DNA from: a virus
DNA length: 64,000 nucleotides
Virus record (IMG/VR): IMGVR_UViG_3300021963_000097
Location: 1-64,000 of that record
Reading direction: 5' to 3' (one strand)
Shown here: positions 59,015 through 64,000 of the stretch, piece by piece
How positions within the stretch are numbered: the first letter of the stretch is position 1
How the letters are laid out: every line of letters begins with the position of its first letter
Notes under the pieces: model-generated
Told to the model about the DNA's origin: nothing
What the model saw: only the letters and a program-made list of their open reading frames with translations
Database searches by the model: none
Position numbers and translations under genes: made by a program

Positions 59015-60271
59015 ATGGAGGAAACCATTTTTATACAAATTGCTGCGTACCGGGATCCAGAATTAATTCCTACTATAAAAGATTGTATTGCTCGTGCAGC
59101 AAAGCCGGAGAGATTGCATTTCTGTATAGGGTGGCAACATTCTCCCGAGGAAAATATAAACGAGCTTGCTGGTATACCTAATATTGTAATAATAGATATT
59201 CCTCACACCGAGACAAAAGGCGCTTGCTGGATACGCCGGAAAATACAGGAACAGTATAAAGGAGAAAAATACACCTTACAATTAGACTCTCATCATCGTT
59301 TTGTGCAAGATTGGGATAAAGCAGTGGTAAAAATGTATAAAGGGCTGGTAAAAGATGGGTATAAAAAACCCCTACTCACAGCTTATCTGTGTAGTTATGA
59401 TCCTAAAAACGACCCTCAATCTAGATTAAACGAGGCTTGGCAAATTAATTATGATCGTTTCTTACCAGAGGGGCCTATATTTTTAAGACCCTCTACATTA
59501 AAGGGCTGGAAAGAGCTTACTAAACCAGTACCAAGCCGGGCGCTTTCAGCTCACTTTATTTTTACACGGGGGGAATTTTGTAACGAGGTACCTTATGATG
59601 AAGAGCTTTACTTTCATGGAGAAGAGATTTCTTTAGCAGTAAGAGCATATACCCATGGATATGATTTGTTTCATCCTCATATACCGCTTGTATGGCATCA
59701 GTACATCCGCGCTGGATCTAAAAAGCATTGGGACGACCATCAAAATTGGGGTGCACTCAATAGTATTAGTTATAACAGAGTAAAAATACTATTAGGGGTT
59801 GATGGAGAAGATGGCAGTCAAATTAACTATGGCAAATTCGGTCTTGGTACAGAAAGAACTTTACAGCAGTTTGAAAGATATGCCGGGGTAAGCTTTAAAG
59901 ATAGAAAGTTCCATAAAGACGTGGTTTCCGAAACTTTACCACCAGTGAAGTATACAGACGAAGAGACCTTTCAAAAGGAGCTAACATGCATGTATAAATA
60001 CTGTATAGATGTGTATCGGCCAAATTTACTAGAAAACGATTACGACTTTTGGGTGGTGGTGTTTAAAGATAAAGATAATAATAATATGTTTCGTAAAGAT
60101 GCAGATGCCCAAGAAATTGCTACTATTATGAGCTCTGACCCTAACGATAAGTTCGTACATATATGGAGAGAGTTTAATACAGAGTCTAAGCCATATAAAT
60201 GGACTGTTTGGCCGCATAGTAAGTCTAAGGGGTGGGAAACTAAAATTATAGAGAACGAAATTAAATACTGA
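59015..60271 (+). CDS. GT60-type GlcNAc transferase, copy 1 (418 aa)
   Basis: The N-terminal 200 residues match the GlcNAc transferase family PF11397 (CAZy GT60). IFIQIAAYRDPELIPTIKDC opens the fold, then LHFCIGWQHS, ETKGACWIRRKIQEQY, and YTLQLDSHHRFVQDWDKAV carrying the D-S-H metal/nucleotide site. The best-known members add GlcNAc to hydroxyproline of the eukaryotic protein Skp1. The C-terminal 150 residues are unassigned. Its last base is the first of the next start codon, so translation is coupled. Its target may be the collagen-like fibres. Confidence 0.82.
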   Translation: MEETIFIQIAAYRDPELIPTIKDCIARAAKPERLHFCIGWQHSPEENINELAGIPNIVIIDIPHTETKGACWIRRKIQEQYKGEKYTLQLDSHHRFVQDWDKAVVKMYKGLVKDGYKKPLLTAYLCSYDPKNDPQSRLNEAWQINYDRFLPEGPIFLRPSTLKGWKELTKPVPSRALSAHFIFTRGEFCNEVPYDEELYFHGEEISLAVRAYTHGYDLFHPHIPLVWHQYIRAGSKKHWDDHQNWGALNSISYNRVKILLGVDGEDGSQINYGKFGLGTERTLQQFERYAGVSFKDRKFHKDVVSETLPPVKYTDEETFQKELTCMYKYCIDVYRPNLLENDYDFWVVVFKDKDNNNMFRKDADAQEIATIMSSDPNDKFVHIWREFNTESKPYKWTVWPHSKSKGWETKIIENEIKY

Positions 60272-61539
60272 TGAAAACTGTAAAGAAAAATAATATTAAA
60301 GATAAGATCTTTGTACACCTACCAGCTTATAGAGATCCTGAATTGGTACCAACAATTAAAGATTGTCTTGCGCAAGCAAAATACCCAGAACGAATAGTGT
60401 TTGGTATATGCCGGCAGTACAATGAGAACGATAAGTTTGACAATCTGGATGAGTTTCGGGATAATAAACAATTTAAACTCATCGAGATGGTTTATACCCA
60501 AGCTAAAGGTCTCCCATATGCCCGCAAGCTAATTAACGAGCTCATTACAGACGAAACCTATATATTACAGTTAGATTCTCATCACCGGTTTGTAAAAGAC
60601 TGGGATGATACTCTACAACAGATGCATTTAGGTTTAGAAGAGAAGGGGTTTAAGCCGATTTTAACAGGGTATTTGCCGTACTATACTCCAAAGACCGATC
60701 CTGTGGGGCGGGCCATGGAACCATGGCAACAGCAATTTGTATGCTTTTATCCGCACGGTACCATTTTTATTCGGCCCGCGTTACTTGCAGGGTGGCAACA
60801 AAGAACAGAACCAGTTCCTTCTCGGTTTATATCAGGTCATTTTGCGTTTGCGCGTGCTAAGTGGGCCAAGGACGTAGTGCACGATCCAAATATATATTTT
60901 AGCGGTGAAGAAATTAACTTGACTGTCAGGTCATATACTCATGGGTACGATTTATTTCATCCTCATAAGCTAGTGATATGGCACTCAACTATGCGAGAAG
61001 AACGTGGTGGTATTTTAAAGTGGGATGATGATTCTAAAAACGGGGTAAGATGGGGCGAAATGCAAGATAGTTCTCGCAAGAGAATACGTACGTTATTTAA
61101 AGTTGAAAGTAACTCTGATATTAATTTAACGGGGTATGAATTAGGAACTACGAGAACATTAGCTGATTATGAAGCATATGCAGGTATTAACTTTAAAGAT
61201 AAAACGGTACAAAAATATACCCTAGAGAATGGGTTTCCACCGACCCCGGTTGATAGTCCATGGTCTAAGTCATTTTATCATTTAGTTAATGTATATAATA
61301 CGGAACTACCTGCCAAGGATTACAAATCGATATTAATTGCTTTTGATGATGAAAATGGTATCGGTATTCATTCTAAAAGTATTGAGGGTCAGGAATTACA
61401 GAACTTCTTAAAGGAAGGTAGACCTATTCATTATGAAGAGTATTTTCAATATTTTGATAAAAAGCCAGTTAAAATGGTTGCCTGGGGGTATAGCGAGACA
61501 AGAGGCTGGGCTGAAAGAGTAGAGAAGAAAATTTTATGA
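60271..61539 (+). CDS. GT60-type GlcNAc transferase, copy 2 (422 aa)
   Basis: Paralogue of the preceding gene, with the same order: IFVHLPAYRDPELVPTIKDC, FGICRQYNEND, AKGLPYARKLINELI, YILQLDSHHRFVKDWDDTL. The catalytic D-S-H is kept, but the GACW of copy 1 reads GLPYA here, which may change acceptor choice. The two genes overlap by one base and the next overlaps by four, which fits a single operon. Two copies could act on different sites or transfer two sugars in turn. Confidence 0.8.
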   Translation: MKTVKKNNIKDKIFVHLPAYRDPELVPTIKDCLAQAKYPERIVFGICRQYNENDKFDNLDEFRDNKQFKLIEMVYTQAKGLPYARKLINELITDETYILQLDSHHRFVKDWDDTLQQMHLGLEEKGFKPILTGYLPYYTPKTDPVGRAMEPWQQQFVCFYPHGTIFIRPALLAGWQQRTEPVPSRFISGHFAFARAKWAKDVVHDPNIYFSGEEINLTVRSYTHGYDLFHPHKLVIWHSTMREERGGILKWDDDSKNGVRWGEMQDSSRKRIRTLFKVESNSDINLTGYELGTTRTLADYEAYAGINFKDKTVQKYTLENGFPPTPVDSPWSKSFYHLVNVYNTELPAKDYKSILIAFDDENGIGIHSKSIEGQELQNFLKEGRPIHYEEYFQYFDKKPVKMVAWGYSETRGWAERVEKKIL

Positions 61540-62222
61540 AAAAAGAGCTACAGCTTAATGCTAATAACTTTAAAGTAACTACACATTATTGGAATCATGA
61601 TAGATTAACCCCTGAAGAAAATAGTATACGCAATTACCCTGCACCATGGATACGTAAAACTATTGAATTCCTTAAATTAATTGAAGGTAAAACAGTAGTT
61701 GAGATCGGTTCTACTCGAATGGAGCTTACTCAAAACTGTATTGCTTACCATGATAGTAGTTATAATTTGCTATCTAAAGATGCACCGCCTTGCTGTCAAG
61801 ATGGACATTCTACATATTTTTGGGTCCGTGAGGGGTTTGAAGTACATACAGTAGATATTGATCCGAGATGTAAAGAAATTTTATTATCTCAATACGAGTA
61901 TCATATTAAACAGCCGGTACCTTCTAACTTACATATTCACATACCTCAGGATGGTATTTCATTTTTACAAAATTTTCCAGGCAAAATTGATCTATTATAT
62001 CTAGATGGCTGGGACAAAGGTACGCATGAATATGCTGAAAATCACTTAAAAGCATACATGGCTGCAAAGGATAAGCTCGCGCCAAGACATTTAGTTTCTA
62101 TTGATGATACCGACTTTAATACAGATAGTGCCGGTAAGGATAAACTTTTAACCCCTCACCTAATTAACGAGGGTTATACTCGTTTGCTTTGTGGCCGCCA
62201 AAGTGTGTTTTATAAAGAATAA
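61536..62222 (+). CDS. Class I SAM-dependent methyltransferase-like protein (228 aa)
   Basis: The protein has a GKTVVEIGSTRMELT strand-loop (about 52-66), a Rossmann motif I variant, FEVHTVDIDPRCKEILL (about 108-124) with the acidic ribose-binding D, and a KIDLLYLDGWDKGTHEYAENH block (about 151-171). This is the layout of methyltransferases such as the sugar and macrocin-type families. A cysteine pair (PPCCQDGH) near residue 88 may bind metal. Methylation of glycans added by the neighbouring transferases is a reasonable guess. It overlaps the previous gene by 4 nt. Confidence 0.65.
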   Translation: MKKELQLNANNFKVTTHYWNHDRLTPEENSIRNYPAPWIRKTIEFLKLIEGKTVVEIGSTRMELTQNCIAYHDSSYNLLSKDAPPCCQDGHSTYFWVREGFEVHTVDIDPRCKEILLSQYEYHIKQPVPSNLHIHIPQDGISFLQNFPGKIDLLYLDGWDKGTHEYAENHLKAYMAAKDKLAPRHLVSIDDTDFNTDSAGKDKLLTPHLINEGYTRLLCGRQSVFYKE

Positions 62223-62271
62223 CACGGCACACTACAAGTGGCCATATAGATAGTATAGTTTAAATAAAATT

Positions 62272-63075
62272 ATGCCTCAAGTGATTTTAACTCTTACTAC
62301 CATACCAACTCGTTTGCAAGGTACTAATGAGCATGGTTTTAAGGCTTGTATAGATTCTTTATTAAATCAAACATATGAAAATTATGAAATACACTTTAAT
62401 ATACCGGATATAAACAAAATAACAGAAATACCTTATGTTATTCCGGATTGGCTTAATGATTTATCTTTAAAAAATCCCCGTTTAAAAATATTTCGAGTAG
62501 AAGATCTAGGGCCTATTACAAAAATAGTTTCGACTCTACTACGGGTAGAAGATCCAGATGCTATTATTATTACAGTTGATGATGATCTTGTGTATAATAC
62601 TGAAATGGTAAAAGAACAAGTTGCAAACCAATATAAGTTTCCTGGCTGCGCAATTGGGTATGATGGGCTAGGAATTGTAACTCCTGTTTTTAATGATGTA
62701 AGGGATCATTACGTGGTTTCAGTTAACGGCAACCACTTAGTTAAAGTATTGCAGGCCTATAAGACTATTTCTTATCGAAGACATTATTTTCAACAAGATT
62801 ATTTTACAGATTTTGTAGGAAAATCGTGGAATGATGATCTGATTAACGCTGCTTACTTAGCATCAAGAAACATTAAGAGAATGGTTACTTTCCATCCTTC
62901 TGATCCGGTTTTAAAAACAATAGAGGAATGGCGCGCTCAAGGCGGGGTAATAACTTTTCCTGTGCTTAAACATACCTACCATGACTCTTTTGAAGGTTGT
63001 AATATTCTGAGACAAAACAAAGTAGATGATAATGGGTCTTGGGTTTATAAACATATTGAAGGTCAAAAATATTAA
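62272..63075 (+). CDS. GT2-like glycosyltransferase (267 aa)
   Basis: The protein has a GT-A fold opening, VILTLTTIPTRLQGTNEHGF, a CIDSLLNQTYENYEIHFNIP motif typical of family 2 transferases, and a metal-binding DDD in DAIIITVDDDLVYNTEM (about 97-111). A YHDSFEGCNILR end follows. The nucleotide-sugar donor cannot be told. It starts 49 nt after the methyltransferase with a TAGTATAGTTT box upstream, and ends 2 nt before the next gene. Confidence 0.72.
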   Translation: MPQVILTLTTIPTRLQGTNEHGFKACIDSLLNQTYENYEIHFNIPDINKITEIPYVIPDWLNDLSLKNPRLKIFRVEDLGPITKIVSTLLRVEDPDAIIITVDDDLVYNTEMVKEQVANQYKFPGCAIGYDGLGIVTPVFNDVRDHYVVSVNGNHLVKVLQAYKTISYRRHYFQQDYFTDFVGKSWNDDLINAAYLASRNIKRMVTFHPSDPVLKTIEEWRAQGGVITFPVLKHTYHDSFEGCNILRQNKVDDNGSWVYKHIEGQKY

Positions 63076-63077
63076 TA

Positions 63078-64000
63078 ATGAGTAAAGATTTAACAGTAGT
63101 AACAGGTCTTTGGAATATAAACCGACCCGGACGAGACTTTAATCACTATATTGAGAATTTTAATAAGTTGCTTGATATAGATGTTAATCTTTTCGTTTAT
63201 GTACCAGCCTCGCTAGAACACTTAGTATGGGCTAAACGAAAAAAAGAAAATACGTTTGTAAAAGTTTACGAGCTAGACAACGTAAAAAACCTTTACAGTC
63301 CGTTTTGGGATAAAACTCAAAAAATAAGAACAGACCCAAATTGGTTCAATCAAACTGGCGAGGGTGGTTGGTTGTCTAACAGCCCACAGGCTGTTTGTGA
63401 GTGGTATAATCCAATTGTCATGAGTAAAATGTTCATGCTTCATGATGTTACTATATGGGACCCCTTCTCATCAAAACACTTTATTTGGCTAGATGCAGGT
63501 ATAACAAATACAGTATATGAAAAATATTTTACTGAAAATAGAGTGCTTGATAGTATTAGTTCTTTACTGGATCCGTTTTTATTCCTTTGCTATCCTTACC
63601 ATACTAATAATGAAATACATGGGTTTAAGAAAGACGCTATAGATAAATTTGCTCAAGCGAATGTACAACTAGTCGGTCGCGGCGGGTTGTTTGGGGGTAC
63701 TAAACAAGCTATACATGAAGCAAATGGATTATATTATGCCCTTGTAGATCGTAGTTTATCAGAGGGGTATATGGGTACAGAAGAAAGTATTTTTTCTATT
63801 ATGACCTATTTGTATCCGGAGACGTATAGACGATATATGTTGGATGAAAATGGGCTTATTATTAAGTTTATACAAGAGCTTGCTGATAAAAAACCAGCGT
63901 TAGAGCCAATACCAGAAGAAAGAACCGCTAATAAACACGTAAATGTTGATTTAACTAAAGTTAAAACTGCAATTTATATTCTTACGTTTAATTTCCCGCA
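63078..64000 (+). CDS. HtrL/YibB-type glycosyltransferase, cut by the window end
   Basis: Open from an ATG at 63078 to the end of the window, at least 307 codons. The start (DLTVVTGLWNINRPGRDFNH), the LFVYVPA strand and HFIWLDAGI (about residues 134-142) match the HtrL/YibB (PF09612, WlaTC-type) family, which acts in surface polysaccharide synthesis in bacteria. At about residue 295 a new AIYILTFNFP strand begins, which looks like the start of a second glycosyltransferase domain, so this may be a fusion. The end lies outside the window. It is the fifth gene of the modification operon. Confidence 0.7.
   Translation, partial: MSKDLTVVTGLWNINRPGRDFNHYIENFNKLLDIDVNLFVYVPASLEHLVWAKRKKENTFVKVYELDNVKNLYSPFWDKTQKIRTDPNWFNQTGEGGWLSNSPQAVCEWYNPIVMSKMFMLHDVTIWDPFSSKHFIWLDAGITNTVYEKYFTENRVLDSISSLLDPFLFLCYPYHTNNEIHGFKKDAIDKFAQANVQLVGRGGLFGGTKQAIHEANGLYYALVDRSLSEGYMGTEESIFSIMTYLYPETYRRYMLDENGLIIKFIQELADKKPALEPIPEERTANKHVNVDLTKVKTAIYILTFNFP

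Overview
This window looks like part of a large genome of a virulent, contractile-tailed (T4-like) bacteriophage. It carries a gp17-type large terminase, a gp14-like neck protein, a tail sheath, several tail-tube-fold proteins, a tape measure and a T4-like baseplate gene set (gp26, gp48/54, gp53, gp27 and gp5 types). I saw no integrase, repressor, tRNA, lysis cassette, portal or major capsid gene, so those must lie elsewhere. The host cannot be named with certainty. Almost all genes lack a Shine-Dalgarno sequence, and many early genes appear to start at, or within a few bases of, the transcription start. The small ferredoxin at 12210 reminds me, from memory only, of ferredoxins common in Verrucomicrobiota; this is a weak clue. 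Layout: (1) 1-7.7 kb, an array of small unknown genes, most preceded by its own near-identical promoter (TTGCCR, 17-nt spacer, CATAMT) placed 6-9 nt before the ATG, plus one DUF932 gene. (2) 7.7-13.9 kb, accessory and metabolic genes: flavodoxin-fold reductase, HExxH metallopeptidase, a 2OG-Fe(II) oxygenase-like protein, ferredoxin, FeoA-like protein and unknowns. (3) 13.9-19.4 kb, a PD-(D/E)XK-like protein, terminase, an acidic minus-strand protein and the gp14-like neck protein. (4) 19.4-37.3 kb, seven giant collagen-like fibre genes built of G-X-S triplets. The last three switch to proline-rich G-P-X collagen-like repeats and end in a Peptidase_S74 intramolecular chaperone. (5) 37.3-38.5 kb, two 2OG-Fe(II) oxygenases. 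(6) 38.5-43 kb, a ligase-like/adenylyltransferase fusion on the minus strand, a nucleotidyltransferase and unknowns. (7) 43-59 kb, the tail and baseplate module in near-T4 order. (8) 59-64 kb, a tightly packed modification operon with two GT60-type GlcNAc transferases, a methyltransferase, a GT2-like enzyme and an HtrL/YibB-like glycosyltransferase cut by the window end. The most interesting possibility is that regions 4, 5 and 8 work together. The phage would make collagen-like tail fibres, hydroxylate their prolines with its own 2OG-Fe(II) oxygenases, and cap hydroxyproline (or the abundant serines) with GlcNAc using GT60 enzymes. The characterised eukaryotic members of GT60 act on hydroxyproline. 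This is inference from gene content. A second notable point is the apparent genome-wide use of leaderless or nearly leaderless transcripts in the early region.
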